Positions 45,788 to 56,792 of a DNA stretch of 64,000 nt are shown in pieces; position 1 is the stretch's first letter; each line of letters opens with the position of its first letter. The DNA comes from Sulfurirhabdus autotrophica. GTDB taxonomy: Bacteria; Pseudomonadota; Gammaproteobacteria; Burkholderiales; SMCO01. A model generated the notes under the pieces. That model had not been told where the DNA came from and ran no database searches. It was given only the letters and a program-made list of their open reading frames with translations. Where the stretch lies: NCBI RefSeq assembly GCF_004346685.1, contig NZ_SMCO01000017.1, positions 1 through 64,000 on the forward strand. The letters are read 5' to 3'. A program made the translations under genes and the position numbers.

Positions 45788-46688
45788 TGGCCAATTCCAG
45801 AATCTGAATTACCAGTTCATCAAATGCGATGTTCTTCCCACGAGCCGCCATCGGTACCAGACTGTGATCAGTCATTCCGGGAGAGGTATTGATTTCAAGG
45901 AAATAAGCCACCCCACTCTTATCAATCATCACATCAGCACGTCCCCACCCACGGCAACCTATTACCTGAAATGCTTTGAGCGCCTGGGCCTGAATGGCCT
46001 TTTCCTGCTCTTCCGGCAACCCGCAAGGGCATAAGTAACGGGTATCATCCAGCAAATATTTCGCTTCGTAATCGTAAAAAGTACGCGGAGTTTCCAGTCG
46101 AATCAGTGGCAGGGGCTCCTCACCCAAAATTGCTGCAGTATATTCACTGCCTTCGATGAATTGTTCCGCCAGCACCAGCGCATCGAATTTCACTGCCAGC
46201 TGATACGCTTTTTCCAGTTCAGCAACTGAATTAACTTTGCTCATGCCGATGCTAGAGCCTTCCCGGGCAGGTTTCACAAAAATGGGGAACCCCAGTTTTT
46301 CAGCCACCTGTTCATAATTGGTATGCTCGTCCAGCAATGCATATTCTGGTGTTGAAATTCCTGCTGACAGCCACAACAATTTGGTGCGCCATTTATCCAT
46401 TGCCAATGCAGATGCCATGACACCGCTTCCGGTGTAAGGTATACCCATTAATTCAAGTGCACCCTGCATGGTGCCATCTTCACCATATCGACCATGCAGT
46501 GCGATAAACACGCGATCGAACTTCTCTTCAAATAATTCATCCAGATTTCTCTTACCTGTATCAAAAGCATGAGCATTCACTCCCCGGCTCTTTAACGCAG
46601 CGAGTACCGCATTTCCACTTTTCAGGGAAACTTCTCTTTCTGCTGACAGCCCTCCCAGGAGCACGCCCACTTTCCCGAAATCCTTCAC
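45777..46688 (-). CDS. ddlB: D-alanine--D-alanine ligase
   Basis: 303 residues with the ATP-grasp fold: [17 protein letters not shown] at the start, [28 protein letters not shown], and the C-terminal metal-binding [15 protein letters not shown]. It makes the D-Ala-D-Ala dipeptide used by MurF. The start overlaps the murB stop (ATGA). Confidence 0.97.
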   Translation of the reverse strand: MKDFGKVGVLLGGLSAEREVSLKSGNAVLAALKSRGVNAHAFDTGKRNLDELFEEKFDRVFIALHGRYGEDGTMQGALELMGIPYTGSGVMASALAMDKWRTKLLWLSAGISTPEYALLDEHTNYEQVAEKLGFPIFVKPAREGSSIGMSKVNSVAELEKAYQLAVKFDALVLAEQFIEGSEYTAAILGEEPLPLIRLETPRTFYDYEAKYLLDDTRYLCPCGLPEEQEKAIQAQALKAFQVIGCRGWGRADVMIDKSGVAYFLEINTSPGMTDHSLVPMAARGKNIAFDELVIQILELANVG

Positions 46689-47701
46689 TTGATACTTTCT
46701 CCAACAATTCTGACTTCTCTTACGAGTTGAATCCCATGTTTGGCATTCACTGCTTCTTGCACTTTATCTATCAGCATTTCTATATCTGTTGCTGTGGCGG
46801 AACCTGTATTGACGATAAAGTTGGCATGCTTGGTCGATACCATTGCCCCGCCAATCGCAACACCTTTTAAACCTGTGTCTTCTATCAATCTTGCTGCATA
46901 ATCCCCTTCCGGATTACGGAACACCGAGCCCGCATTGGGCATATTAAGCGGCTGACTGGCAATGCGCTTTTGCAGCAGGGATTTGATTTTCGCCAGTGAT
47001 GCTTCGCCATCCCCTTTAGGCAATTTGAACCATGCCCCTACATACCATTCTCTTGCCAGAGGTACGTTATCTCCTGACATTTTCTGCAACACATGACGGT
47101 AGCTAATTTCATAGTCTGCCGGCATCCTTTTATGAAGTTCGCCATTTCGATTCAATGTCAGAACTTTTGCAACCACTTCCCAGGTTTCAGCCCCATAGCA
47201 TCCTGCATTCATTGCCAGTGCGCCGCCCACTGTTCCGGGTATTCCGGCCAGAAACTCTGCCCCGACTAAATTGTGCCTTGCTGCATATCGCGCAACTTTT
47301 GGGCTTGCTACACCTGCTTCGGCATATACCAGATCGATATTTTCACCAAGTGTGGTTGCAAAACCGTTTTTGCGTTGTTCAATACAAATTCGTTTCAGTG
47401 CGCCATGCACTAATATGACCGTACCGCGCAACCCGCCATCCCGCACCAGCAAATTACTGCCAAGCCCTACCATGTGTACGGCTTCATCCTTAGGTAAATT
47501 GCGTAGAAAAGTGGATAGGTCAGCCAAGTCAGCCGGAATATACACCTGGTCTGCTACCCCGCCTGCACGCCAGCTAGTATGCTTTTGCATCGGCTCATTT
47601 TGTCTAAGCTCCCCGCGTAATCCACTGGGTTCAACATTAAAATAGGCTGGCGAGACACCGCCGCATGATCGTCCATGATTAACTTCTTCACTTCGTCTCA
47701 T
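46685..47701 (-). CDS. murB: UDP-N-acetylenolpyruvoylglucosamine reductase MurB
   Basis: 338 residues. The FAD-binding domain has [12 protein letters not shown] and [18 protein letters not shown]; the substrate domain has SYRHVL and the catalytic-serine segment [13 protein letters not shown], consistent with the shorter MurB type. The N-terminal extension (about 35 residues) before the FAD domain is retained because the start overlaps the murC stop as ATGA. It reduces the enolpyruvyl group to UDP-MurNAc. Confidence 0.95.
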   Translation of the reverse strand: MRRSEEVNHGRSCGGVSPAYFNVEPSGLRGELRQNEPMQKHTSWRAGGVADQVYIPADLADLSTFLRNLPKDEAVHMVGLGSNLLVRDGGLRGTVILVHGALKRICIEQRKNGFATTLGENIDLVYAEAGVASPKVARYAARHNLVGAEFLAGIPGTVGGALAMNAGCYGAETWEVVAKVLTLNRNGELHKRMPADYEISYRHVLQKMSGDNVPLAREWYVGAWFKLPKGDGEASLAKIKSLLQKRIASQPLNMPNAGSVFRNPEGDYAARLIEDTGLKGVAIGGAMVSTKHANFIVNTGSATATDIEMLIDKVQEAVNAKHGIQLVREVRIVGESIK

Positions 47702-49095
47702 AGCTCCCCCTTTTCTAACAGGCCAGGCACCTGGCCGATCGAACCGGCTCCCATGGTGAGCACAATATCGCCGTCTTGCGCGATATCGCGAATCACCTGG
47801 GGTAATTCCGCTACATTTTCGACAAATATCGGCTCAAGCTTGCCACCCACACGTATGGCTCTTGTCAGGGCACGACCATCTGCTGCCACGATAGGGGCTT
47901 CCCCTGCGGCATAAACTTCTGCCAGCAACAACACATCTACGGTGGCAAGCACTTTGACAAAATCTTCAAACACATCGCGAGTACGGGTATATCGATGCGG
48001 CTGGAATGCCAGAACCAGACGTTTTTCCGGGAAAGCCCCCCGTACAGCAGCAATGGTTGCCTGCATTTCAGTAGGGTGGTGACCATAGTCATCAATCAAT
48101 GTAAAACTACCGCCTTTGGCTATAGGCACTTCACCATAACGCTGGAACCGTCTGCCAACACCTGTGAAATCTGCCAGTGCTTTAACAATGGCTTCATCTG
48201 GCGCCCCGACTTCCATCCCGACTGCAATTGCAGCCAAAGCATTTTGCACATTGTGTATGCCGGGTAAATTAAGGGTGATTTCTAAATCAGGGTATTTATC
48301 CCCCATAGCCCTTTCAACCCGAAATTGCATTTGTCCGCCACAATGCCGCAGATCCACAGCACGCAGCTGCGCCCCTTCTGAAATGCCGTAAGTCATGATC
48401 GGCTTCGTAATACGGGGCATGATTTCACGTACATTTGCGTCATCCACACACAATACGGCCATCCCGTAAAATGGAAGATGCTGAATGAAATCGACGAAAG
48501 CTTGTTTCAACTTGCCGAAATCATGCTCATAGGTTTCCATATGATCCGCATCAATATTGGTGATGACTGCCAGCACAGGCTGCAGGTACAGAAATGACGC
48601 ATCGGATTCATCTGCTTCCGCTACCAGAAATTCTCCGCTGCCCAATTTGGCATTTGCGCCCGCGCTGTTCAGCCGACCACCTATGACAAATGTCGGATCC
48701 ATGCCCGCCTCTGCCAGCACACTTGCTACCAGACTGGTCGTGGTGGTTTTACCGTGTGTGCCTGCTACGGCGATCCCCTGCCGCAGTCTCATCAATTCAG
48801 CCAGCATGAGTGCACGCGGAACAACCGGCACATTTTGCCCACGGGCAGCGATAACCTCGGGGTTATCCTCTTTCACTGCTGTCGAAACCACTACGGCGTC
48901 AGCATTCACAATATTGTTACTGGCATGCCCCAAATGCAGCGTTGCACCCAGTTTCTTTAGACGCTGGGTAGCTGCATTTTCAGATAGATCTGAGCCGCTT
49001 ACCTGAAAGCCGAGGTTTAACAATACCTCGGCAATTCCGCTCATCCCTGATCCGCCAATTCCAACGAAATGGACGTGTTTAACTTTATGCCGCAT
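47698..49095 (-). CDS. murC: UDP-N-acetylmuramate--L-alanine ligase MurC
   Basis: 465 residues from the ATG at 49095 ([20 protein letters not shown]); an in-frame ATG 33 bases earlier is less like the family. The P-loop GTHGKTTT is near 112, followed by the Mur-ligase motifs DEYGHHP-type ([10 protein letters not shown] near 336). It adds L-alanine to UDP-MurNAc. It overlaps murG by 11 bases. Confidence 0.97.
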   Translation of the reverse strand: MRHKVKHVHFVGIGGSGMSGIAEVLLNLGFQVSGSDLSENAATQRLKKLGATLHLGHASNNIVNADAVVVSTAVKEDNPEVIAARGQNVPVVPRALMLAELMRLRQGIAVAGTHGKTTTTSLVASVLAEAGMDPTFVIGGRLNSAGANAKLGSGEFLVAEADESDASFLYLQPVLAVITNIDADHMETYEHDFGKLKQAFVDFIQHLPFYGMAVLCVDDANVREIMPRITKPIMTYGISEGAQLRAVDLRHCGGQMQFRVERAMGDKYPDLEITLNLPGIHNVQNALAAIAVGMEVGAPDEAIVKALADFTGVGRRFQRYGEVPIAKGGSFTLIDDYGHHPTEMQATIAAVRGAFPEKRLVLAFQPHRYTRTRDVFEDFVKVLATVDVLLLAEVYAAGEAPIVAADGRALTRAIRVGGKLEPIFVENVAELPQVIRDIAQDGDIVLTMGAGSIGQVPGLLEKGEL

Positions 49096-50200
49096 TGGCC
49101 AGCTCCCTGCACATATCTGCAACTTCATTTGTGGCTTCTGGCTTCGCCAGCTTGCGCGCCGCCACCGCCATTTTCACAAGGTTTTCCCTATCCAGATTTA
49201 GCAGCAACTCATGAATTTTTTCTGCAGTCAGTTCTTTTTGTGGTATCAGAATTGCTGCATGGTTATCGCTTAAAAACCGCGCATTGTCTGTTTGATGATC
49301 ATCTACTGCATAGGGATAAGGCACGAGCACGCTACCTAAACCAGCGGCTGTTAACTCTGATACCGTTAATGCACCTGCCCTGCATATCACCACATCGCAC
49401 CATGCATATAAGCTTGCTATATCATCAATAAAAGTTTTCACCTCTGCTGAAACACCTGCTGCAACGTAGTTCGCTTCGAGTGAATCCATATGTTTTGCGC
49501 CTGCCTGATGCACAATTTCAGGCCGTTTTTCTTCTGGCATTAACGCGACTGCTTTTGGCACAACATCATTTAATGCCGTTGCACCGAGGCTACCGCCAAC
49601 TACTAATAATCTTAATTTTCCAGTGCGCCCTTCAAATCGTTTTACCGGTTCGGTTATTTCTGCAATCTCTTTACGTACTGGATTGCCACACCAGATTGTT
49701 TCCGGTCTGGCGCACAACAATGGTTTATCTACCTTCCCTTTGAATGCGCCCGGAAACGCCACCATCACTTTATCTGCCAGACAGGCCAACACCCGGTTTG
49801 TCAGCCCAGCGATAGAGTTTTGCTCATGAATCACCAATGGTTTAGCAAGCAGCACAGCCATCATGCCACCAGGAAAGGCTGTATAGCCGCCCATCCCCAA
49901 CACCACGTCCGGTCTTTGCTTAAAAATCACAGCTGCGCTCTGATAAAAAGCGATCAGTATTTGAAATGGTAAAACCATCCACCGCACCAGCCCGTTGCCT
50001 CTCACGCCAGAAAATTTTAACCAGGCCATTTCATAGCCTCTCTGGGGAACCAATTTTGCTTCCATCCCTGATTTTGTACCCAGCCAAATCACTTTCCAGC
50101 CTTCTTCTCGCAGATTGTCGGCCACTGCCAAGGCCGGAAATACATGCCCACCGGTACCGCCAGCCATTACCAGAATTGTTCGGTGTTTCGTTGAGGTCAT
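49085..50200 (-). CDS. murG: UDP-GlcNAc:lipid I N-acetylglucosaminyltransferase MurG
   Basis: 371 residues, GT-B fold. The [14 protein letters not shown] loop is near 14-27, and the [11 protein letters not shown] and [15 protein letters not shown] motifs of the UDP-GlcNAc-binding half are present. It converts lipid I to lipid II at the inner face of the membrane. The start overlaps the ftsW stop (ATGA). Confidence 0.97.
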   Translation of the reverse strand: MTSTKHRTILVMAGGTGGHVFPALAVADNLREEGWKVIWLGTKSGMEAKLVPQRGYEMAWLKFSGVRGNGLVRWMVLPFQILIAFYQSAAVIFKQRPDVVLGMGGYTAFPGGMMAVLLAKPLVIHEQNSIAGLTNRVLACLADKVMVAFPGAFKGKVDKPLLCARPETIWCGNPVRKEIAEITEPVKRFEGRTGKLRLLVVGGSLGATALNDVVPKAVALMPEEKRPEIVHQAGAKHMDSLEANYVAAGVSAEVKTFIDDIASLYAWCDVVICRAGALTVSELTAAGLGSVLVPYPYAVDDHQTDNARFLSDNHAAILIPQKELTAEKIHELLLNLDRENLVKMAVAARKLAKPEATNEVADMCRELANAA

Positions 50201-51357
50201 ACTGCATACCCCTTCATCATTTGACGGTTTTCCCAGTCAATTCTCATGAGCACGGCAATGGCTATGCAATTTGCTGCAATTCCACTTCCGCCGAAACTGA
50301 GCAGCGGAAGCGTAAGCCCTTTGGTTGGCAACAATCCCATGTTGACGCCCATATTGATAATGGATTGCACGCCAAGCCATACACCTACGCCTTGAGCTGC
50401 CAGCGCAGAGAAAGGACGCTCAAGAATATTTGATTGCCTTCCAATTGCGAATGCCCGATAAACTATCCAGAAGAACATGCCAATCACAATCGTCACACCT
50501 ACAAAACCCAGTTCTTCAGCAATCACAGCCAGTAAAAAATCCGTATGTGCTTCAGGCAAATAGAAAAGCTTCTCTACGCTTGCGCCTAACCCCACCCCAA
50601 ACCATTCCCCCCGCCCAAACGCGATCAAGGCATGGCTTAACTGATACCCCTTTCCAAATGGATCCGCCCATGGGTCCATAAACCCGACAACACGTTGCAT
50701 TCGGTAAGGCGAACTCCAGATCAACAGCAGGAATCCGACGAACAGCATGCCAATCAAGCCTACAAACTGCTTTAAATTAATGCCTCCTAAAAACAGAATG
50801 GACATAGCAATTGATATAATGACTGCAAATGCGCCAAAATCCGGCTCACGCAATAACAACCATCCAATCACCAGCATCACAATCAGCATGGGCAAAAAGC
50901 CTTTAATAAAACTTTCCATGTGGGCTGCTTTACGCACCGTATAGTCAGCTGCATACATGACGGCAAACAACTTCATGAATTCTGATGGTTGCAGGTTGAT
51001 CACAAATAATGAAAGCCAGCGCTGACTTCCATTCACTTCGCGTCCAACTCCCGGAATGAGTACCGCAACCAACAACACGGCACCCATGATAAAAAGATAG
51101 GGGGCAGATTGTTGCCATATACGCATCGGAACCTGAAACGCCATTAACCCAAAAACAATGCTTACCACCAAAAATATGGCATGACGAACCAAAAAATAAC
51201 TGTACTGATAGTTAGTGTGTCGATCAGCCTCAGCTATCGCAATAGAAGCCGAGTACACCATTACCAGACCGAAACCCAGCAACATAATAGTGAGCCAGAG
51301 CAATATGGCATCGTATTCTGGCAACACCCTGCTTTTATTTGCCCCTACGTAGCTCAT
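50197..51357 (-). CDS. ftsW: Peptidoglycan glycosyltransferase FtsW (SEDS family)
   Basis: 386 residues with about ten membrane helices. SEDS signatures include [25 protein letters not shown] and the [21 protein letters not shown] segment. It polymerises glycan strands at the septum with FtsI. It lies between murD and murG, overlapping both by four bases. Confidence 0.96.
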   Translation of the reverse strand: MSYVGANKSRVLPEYDAILLWLTIMLLGFGLVMVYSASIAIAEADRHTNYQYSYFLVRHAIFLVVSIVFGLMAFQVPMRIWQQSAPYLFIMGAVLLVAVLIPGVGREVNGSQRWLSLFVINLQPSEFMKLFAVMYAADYTVRKAAHMESFIKGFLPMLIVMLVIGWLLLREPDFGAFAVIISIAMSILFLGGINLKQFVGLIGMLFVGFLLLIWSSPYRMQRVVGFMDPWADPFGKGYQLSHALIAFGRGEWFGVGLGASVEKLFYLPEAHTDFLLAVIAEELGFVGVTIVIGMFFWIVYRAFAIGRQSNILERPFSALAAQGVGVWLGVQSIINMGVNMGLLPTKGLTLPLLSFGGSGIAANCIAIAVLMRIDWENRQMMKGYAV

Positions 51358-52757
51358 TGCTGGGCCCCGTTCAAGCTGATTTCACTTTTCAATTCCTTGG
51401 CTGCACGGACAAATTCCTGGGCCCGGTGTTCATAATTTCGGAACATATCGAAACTCGCGCACGCCGGAGACAGCATTACTGCGTCACCGGCCTTTGCCTG
51501 CATAAAGCCCAAACGCACTGCCTCGTCCATATTTTCAGCGCGCAATACCGGCACACCACAGCCGGTAATGGCTGATTTAATTTTGTCTCCATCCCGGCCA
51601 ATCAAAACTACTGCCCGCGCATGATTCGCAACTGCCGCTTTTAGCGGACTGAAATCCTGACCTTTTCCATCTCCACCTGCAACCAGGACTACTTTTTCAG
51701 TCATGCCGTTTAGTGCTGCTTCTGTCGCACCAACATTGGTTCCTTTGGAATCATCATAAAAATTGACGCTGCCGATTTCCAGCACCCATTCCACTCGATG
51801 CGGCAATCCTTTAAATCCTTTCAATCCTTGAATCAACAATTCAAACGACAAACCAATTGATCTGCATAAAGCCAATGCGGCTAATGCATTAACCGCATTG
51901 TGCAAACCAGCAACTGGCAGTTCCGTGACTGGCATTAGCGCTTGATCACCTTGCGCCAGCCACATGCTTCCTTCCTTTTTTTTCAGGCCATATTCATCTT
52001 CACTATGCGGCTCGCCCACACCAAATGTTTTAACTGTTCGATCAGGTACCTTCATTGCCTTGCAATAGTTATCTTCCCGATTCAAAATTTGCACACCCGA
52101 ACCTTGAAATATTTTCGCTTTTGAATCTGCGTAATGCTGCATGCCTGTATACCGATCCAAATGATCTTCACTGACATTCAATACAGCAGCTGCATCAGCA
52201 TTGAGTGTCGATGTGGTTTCCAGTTGAAAACTGGACAACTCCAGTACATACACATCCGGCTCTGCTTTGCCTTGCTGCGCATTGTTTTCCACCTCAAGTA
52301 ACGCATCCAATACTGGTAGGCCGATATTCCCTGCCATGACTGTATTCAATCCGGCTTTTTTACACATCGCACCCACCATAGAGGTAACGGTGCTTTTTCC
52401 ATTTGAACCGGTAATGGCAATTATTTTGCTGGCTGTTCGATTGACTGCCTGAGCAAACAATTCCACATCCCCTACTACCGGTATACCGCCAGAATGCGCT
52501 TGAACAATCATGGGTTCGCTTACTGCTACGCCAGGGCTGCTTACTATCAGATCAATATTCTGGAAAGAGGCATCTTTAAAACTACCTGTATCCAGCTGAA
52601 CATCCGGAAATTCTTTCTGAAGAAGCCCAGCGTGAGGTGGCGCTACGCGACTGTCTGCCACACGCACGTCTGCCCCCTTGCGCTTCAACCAGCGCACTGC
52701 AGATAGCCCTGTATCACCCAGACCTAACACCAGCACTCTTTTGTTTTCCAGATGCAT
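51354..52757 (-). CDS. murD: UDP-N-acetylmuramoyl-L-alanine--D-glutamate ligase MurD
   Basis: 467 residues. N-terminal [17 protein letters not shown] binds UDP-MurNAc-L-Ala; the P-loop [11 protein letters not shown] is near 119; the [14 protein letters not shown] motif is near 328. It adds D-glutamate to the stem peptide. It starts 6 bases after mraY ends. Confidence 0.97.
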   Translation of the reverse strand: MHLENKRVLVLGLGDTGLSAVRWLKRKGADVRVADSRVAPPHAGLLQKEFPDVQLDTGSFKDASFQNIDLIVSSPGVAVSEPMIVQAHSGGIPVVGDVELFAQAVNRTASKIIAITGSNGKSTVTSMVGAMCKKAGLNTVMAGNIGLPVLDALLEVENNAQQGKAEPDVYVLELSSFQLETTSTLNADAAAVLNVSEDHLDRYTGMQHYADSKAKIFQGSGVQILNREDNYCKAMKVPDRTVKTFGVGEPHSEDEYGLKKKEGSMWLAQGDQALMPVTELPVAGLHNAVNALAALALCRSIGLSFELLIQGLKGFKGLPHRVEWVLEIGSVNFYDDSKGTNVGATEAALNGMTEKVVLVAGGDGKGQDFSPLKAAVANHARAVVLIGRDGDKIKSAITGCGVPVLRAENMDEAVRLGFMQAKAGDAVMLSPACASFDMFRNYEHRAQEFVRAAKELKSEISLNGAQQ

Positions 52758-52763
52758 TCCGTT

Positions 52764-53852
52764 TTATCTCAACTTCAACGTTGACAAACCAAACAGTACA
52801 AGCAACATTGTTATAATCCAGAACCGCACGACCACTTGCGTTTCCTTCCAGCCTTTTAATTCATAGTGATGATGTAGCGGTGCCATACGGAATATCCGTT
52901 TCCCCGTCAGTTTGAATGACGCTACTTGCAACATCACAGAGAGGGTTTCTACAACAAATACCCCGCCCATAATGAACAGCACAATTTCCTGACGGACAAT
53001 CACTGCTACCGCGCCTAATGCAGCGCCCAGCGCCAGTGCGCCGACATCGCCCATGAACACTTCGGCTGGATAGGCGTTGAACCATAAAAACCCCAGCCCT
53101 GCTCCAGCCATTGCCGCACAAAACACAGCTAACTCGCTTGCACCCGGTATATGGGGAATACCTAGGTAGTGTGAAAAAACAAAGTGCCCGGTGACATACG
53201 CAAATATGGCCAGTGCGCTAGCTACCATCACGGTTGGCAGAATGGCCAGACCATCCAGCCCATCTGTCAGATTCACCGCATTGCTGGTGCCCACAATCAC
53301 AAAGTAGGTCAACACCATAAATCCGACCGCACCCAAAGGAATCGAAACTGTTTTAAAGAACGGCACGATCAATTCTGTTTGTGCCGGCAATGACGTACCG
53401 CTATAAGCCAGGTATGCTGCCACACCTATACCGATAACCGATTGCCAGAAATACTTCACCTTGGCGGACAATCCCTTTGGATTGCGATAAACCACCTTGC
53501 GATAATCATCTACCCACCCAATAGCGCCGAACCCTAAGGTCGTTGCAAGCACAACCCAGATATACGGATTGGACAGATCTGCCCACAGCAGAGTTGTGAT
53601 GCCAATTGCCACTATAATTAGCGCCCCGCCCATGGTTGGTGTACCGGCTTTACTTAAATGGGTTTGTGGTCCGTCAGTCCGAACTGATTGACCTATTTTA
53701 TAAGCTGTCAATTTGCGAATCATGGCAGGACCGACCATGAATGAAATCGCAAGTGCCGTCATGGTTGCCAGCATGGCACGCAAGGTGATGTAGTTGAACA
53801 CGTTAAATGCTCTGATGTCGTGCCCCAGCCACTGAAACAATGCTAATAACAT
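52764..53852 (-). CDS. mraY: Phospho-N-acetylmuramoyl-pentapeptide transferase MraY
   Basis: 362 residues, about ten membrane helices. Catalytic and binding motifs are present: GWVDDYRKV (DD near 118), [10 protein letters not shown] (about 195) and HHHYELKGW near the C terminus. It makes lipid I from UDP-MurNAc-pentapeptide and undecaprenyl phosphate. It is separated from murF by 67 bases. Confidence 0.97.
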   Translation of the reverse strand: MLLALFQWLGHDIRAFNVFNYITLRAMLATMTALAISFMVGPAMIRKLTAYKIGQSVRTDGPQTHLSKAGTPTMGGALIIVAIGITTLLWADLSNPYIWVVLATTLGFGAIGWVDDYRKVVYRNPKGLSAKVKYFWQSVIGIGVAAYLAYSGTSLPAQTELIVPFFKTVSIPLGAVGFMVLTYFVIVGTSNAVNLTDGLDGLAILPTVMVASALAIFAYVTGHFVFSHYLGIPHIPGASELAVFCAAMAGAGLGFLWFNAYPAEVFMGDVGALALGAALGAVAVIVRQEIVLFIMGGVFVVETLSVMLQVASFKLTGKRIFRMAPLHHHYELKGWKETQVVVRFWIITMLLVLFGLSTLKLR

Positions 53853-53919
53853 GCTTTCCCCGCCTTAAACTCACAACACTCCGCTTGAGTGTCTTTTAGA
53901 GGGAGCATTCCTTTAACTT

Positions 53920-55293
53920 TCACGCTTCACTCCTGATTTCAAAACTCTTCACTACGCGCTCCATTTGCATAAATCGCGACCCTTTGACCAGCACCGTGAC
54001 ATCAGGAGCCAGATAGTTTTCAAGATCAGCCAGCAATTCCTGGATTCTTTCAAAATGCCAGGCACCTACCCCGAATCCTTCAACGGTAAACCGACTCAAG
54101 TCACCCAACGCCAATAGCACATCAATTCCGGCCTGCTTCGCCTGCATACCAAGCTGCTTATGAAACGCTTCCGCTCCCGGTCCTAATTCACCCATATCGC
54201 CAAGCACTAATACTTTTTTTCCCAGCGCTGCCGCCAGTACAGAAATAGCTGCTTTTACTGAATCCGGATTAGCGTTATAACTATCATCAATTAAAGTTGC
54301 ACCATGCAAACAGGCCTTTCTTTGCAAACGCCCTTTCACCCCCGAAAACTTGCCCAATCCTGCTGCAATTATTTCGTTTGGAATATGAATAGCCAATGCC
54401 ACTGCGGATGCTGCAAGGGCATTACGCACGTTATGCATCCCTGGCACTTTCAACACCACTTGCATTTCACCCTGAGGATTTTGAATCGTTATTACGCTTT
54501 CAAATACGCCCAACTTATAACCAGCCGTCACCTTGGCACTGCTTTCTACACCGAAATCAATAACAGTGCGATCACCAATCAGTTCTCGCCAAAGTGGTGC
54601 ATACACATCATCTGCATTAATGATTGCTACACCATCCTGCTTTAACCCCTCAAAAATCTCACCTTTAGCTCGCGCAACCTCTTCTACTGTTTTCAGTCCC
54701 GCCAAATGCGCAGCATGCGCATTATTAATCATTGCTACGTCCGGCCTTGCCAATCGGCTTAAATAGGCAATTTCTCCCGCATGATTCATGCCCATTTCTA
54801 TTACCGCATAACGATGATTTGATCTCAAACTCAGCAATGTCAGCGGCATTCCTATATCGTTATTCAAGTTCCCTTGCGTTGCCAGCACTGCTTCGTTTTT
54901 ATTCGTTGATGCAGCACATGCCTCTCGTAATATAGCTGCCAGCATTTCCTTCACTGTGGTTTTCCCATTGCTGCCTGTCACAGCCAATATGGGTGTCTCA
55001 AACTGATCGCGCCAAAATGCTGCAAGACGCCCCAATCCTATGCGTGTATCCTGCACAATCAATGCGGGCATAGCATCTGATATTCGATGATCTACCATAA
55101 CCGCAGCTGCCCCATCTGCAATGGCCTGCGCCGCAAATGCATGACCATCAAACTTTTCACCCCGCAGAGCCACAAACAAATCACCCGCCTCAATTGCGCG
55201 ACTGTCAGTAGTTACTCTATTAAAAGTAACATCTGAACCAACTACTTCCGCATTGATGGCTTCAGCAACAGCGCTGAGATTCGTCATACTCAT
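53920..55293 (-). CDS. murF: UDP-MurNAc-tripeptide--D-alanyl-D-alanine ligase MurF
   Basis: 457 residues. The P-loop GSNGKTTVKEML is near 110, with MGMNHAGEIAYL (about 165) and DDSYNANPDSV (about 335) following, both MurF-specific. AGGAAA lies 7 bases before the ATG. It completes the UDP-MurNAc-pentapeptide. It follows murE after 9 bases. Confidence 0.97.
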   Translation of the reverse strand: MSMTNLSAVAEAINAEVVGSDVTFNRVTTDSRAIEAGDLFVALRGEKFDGHAFAAQAIADGAAAVMVDHRISDAMPALIVQDTRIGLGRLAAFWRDQFETPILAVTGSNGKTTVKEMLAAILREACAASTNKNEAVLATQGNLNNDIGMPLTLLSLRSNHRYAVIEMGMNHAGEIAYLSRLARPDVAMINNAHAAHLAGLKTVEEVARAKGEIFEGLKQDGVAIINADDVYAPLWRELIGDRTVIDFGVESSAKVTAGYKLGVFESVITIQNPQGEMQVVLKVPGMHNVRNALAASAVALAIHIPNEIIAAGLGKFSGVKGRLQRKACLHGATLIDDSYNANPDSVKAAISVLAAALGKKVLVLGDMGELGPGAEAFHKQLGMQAKQAGIDVLLALGDLSRFTVEGFGVGAWHFERIQELLADLENYLAPDVTVLVKGSRFMQMERVVKSFEIRSEA

Positions 55294-55302
55294 TTATATT
55301 TC

Positions 55303-56790
55303 CTAGTGCAGTTCATTCTGCAACACTCGATTAGCTACTTCTACATCACTGAACGGCAGTTTTACGCCTTTAATTTCCTGATATTCTTCATGCCCTTTTC
55401 CAGCAATCAGCACCACATCCCCCGCTTCAGCTTCCTTGATTGCCCGCATGATTGCCATGGTCCGATCTTCTTCAATCAGATAATTGGCATTTGCCACTTT
55501 AACAATTTCTTCGATAATTCCGCGTGCATTTTCCTTGCGCGGATTATCACTGGTAACAATGACCCAATCCGCCAGACGGGTTGCAATTTCGCCCATTAAT
55601 GGGCGTTTGCCTTTATCCCGATCACCGCCACATCCAAATACACAAATCAGCTTTCCTTGTTGGCTAACCGATGCTGCCAATAATTCCTTCAGCGTAAGCA
55701 ATACCTTTTCCAGGGCATCCGGGGTATGCGCATAATCCACAATGACCAGCGGTTTATCACCTCCACCTACGCGCTGCATTCTGCCAGATGCAGGCAGAAC
55801 GCTTGACACTTCTCCCAGCGCAACCTCTAAATCCATTCCACTTACCAGTAGCGTACTTAAAACGCCAAGCAAATTACTGGCATTAAAAGCGCCCAACATC
55901 TGGCTTTTTATTTGCCCACTTCCCCAGGGAGTATGCACATCCAGCATCAGGCCATCTTGATCCAGCCTGAGATTGCTGCCTGACACGTCACCTCGCCCAA
56001 CACCGTACCCGACAACATTCACCTGTTTTTTATCCAGGGTATTTGCCAGCTTTACCCCGAACGGGTCGTCCATGTTGAGCACGGCAGACTTTAAGCCTTT
56101 CCATGTAAACAAACGGGCTTTTACCTGTGCATAGGTTTCCATGTCTCCGTGATAATCCAGATGATCACGAGAAAGATTGGTCAGCAATGCCACATCAAAA
56201 GCCACCCCATTTACTCGTCCTTGATGCAATCCATGGGATGACACCTCCATCGCTACGCATTGGGCGCCTTCATCATGGAAGCCTTTCATCATATTTTGCA
56301 GACTGACCGGATCCGGGGTTGTATTGGTTGCAGGCGACAATTCACCATAAAACCCGTTTCCGAGGGTGCCAATCACGGCAGTTTTTCTTCCCTGAGCACT
56401 CAAACATTTTGCCAACCAGTTAGCGCAGGAAGTTTTACCGTTTGTTCCTGTCACGCCAATCACCCATAATTTTGATGAGGGATCGCCATATACCTTGCTT
56501 GCTATTACTCCTGCGGCATCTCGCAGTGCAGGAACACCCAAATTGGGAACTGACCAGTCAGCCCGTTCAAATCCATCGCTTTCCCATATCACTGCGTTTG
56601 CACCATTAGCAATCGCTTGGTCAATATGTTTTCTTCCATCGCCTTGCTCGCCGGGAAAAGCCAGGAACGTATCCCCTGGTTTCACTACCCTACTGTCTGA
56701 GACCACATTGTTTATCACTACACCTAACTGTGACAACAAGGCGTCATCCATCTGTTCTGCAATTTCGTAACCCTGAACGGAGGCTGGCAT
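55303..56790 (-). CDS. murE: UDP-MurNAc-L-Ala-D-Glu--meso-diaminopimelate ligase MurE
   Basis: 495 residues from the ATG at 56790, placed 7 bases after GGAGG. An ATG six bases earlier overlaps the ftsI stop (ATGA) but is only one base from that site. The P-loop is GVTGTNGKTSCAN (near 113). The DNPR motif near 415 (TSDNPRKENARG) selects meso-diaminopimelate, so the peptidoglycan is the usual Gram-negative type. Confidence 0.96.
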   Translation of the reverse strand: MPASVQGYEIAEQMDDALLSQLGVVINNVVSDSRVVKPGDTFLAFPGEQGDGRKHIDQAIANGANAVIWESDGFERADWSVPNLGVPALRDAAGVIASKVYGDPSSKLWVIGVTGTNGKTSCANWLAKCLSAQGRKTAVIGTLGNGFYGELSPATNTTPDPVSLQNMMKGFHDEGAQCVAMEVSSHGLHQGRVNGVAFDVALLTNLSRDHLDYHGDMETYAQVKARLFTWKGLKSAVLNMDDPFGVKLANTLDKKQVNVVGYGVGRGDVSGSNLRLDQDGLMLDVHTPWGSGQIKSQMLGAFNASNLLGVLSTLLVSGMDLEVALGEVSSVLPASGRMQRVGGGDKPLVIVDYAHTPDALEKVLLTLKELLAASVSQQGKLICVFGCGGDRDKGKRPLMGEIATRLADWVIVTSDNPRKENARGIIEEIVKVANANYLIEEDRTMAIMRAIKEAEAGDVVLIAGKGHEEYQEIKGVKLPFSDVEVANRVLQNELH

Positions 56791-56792
56791 TG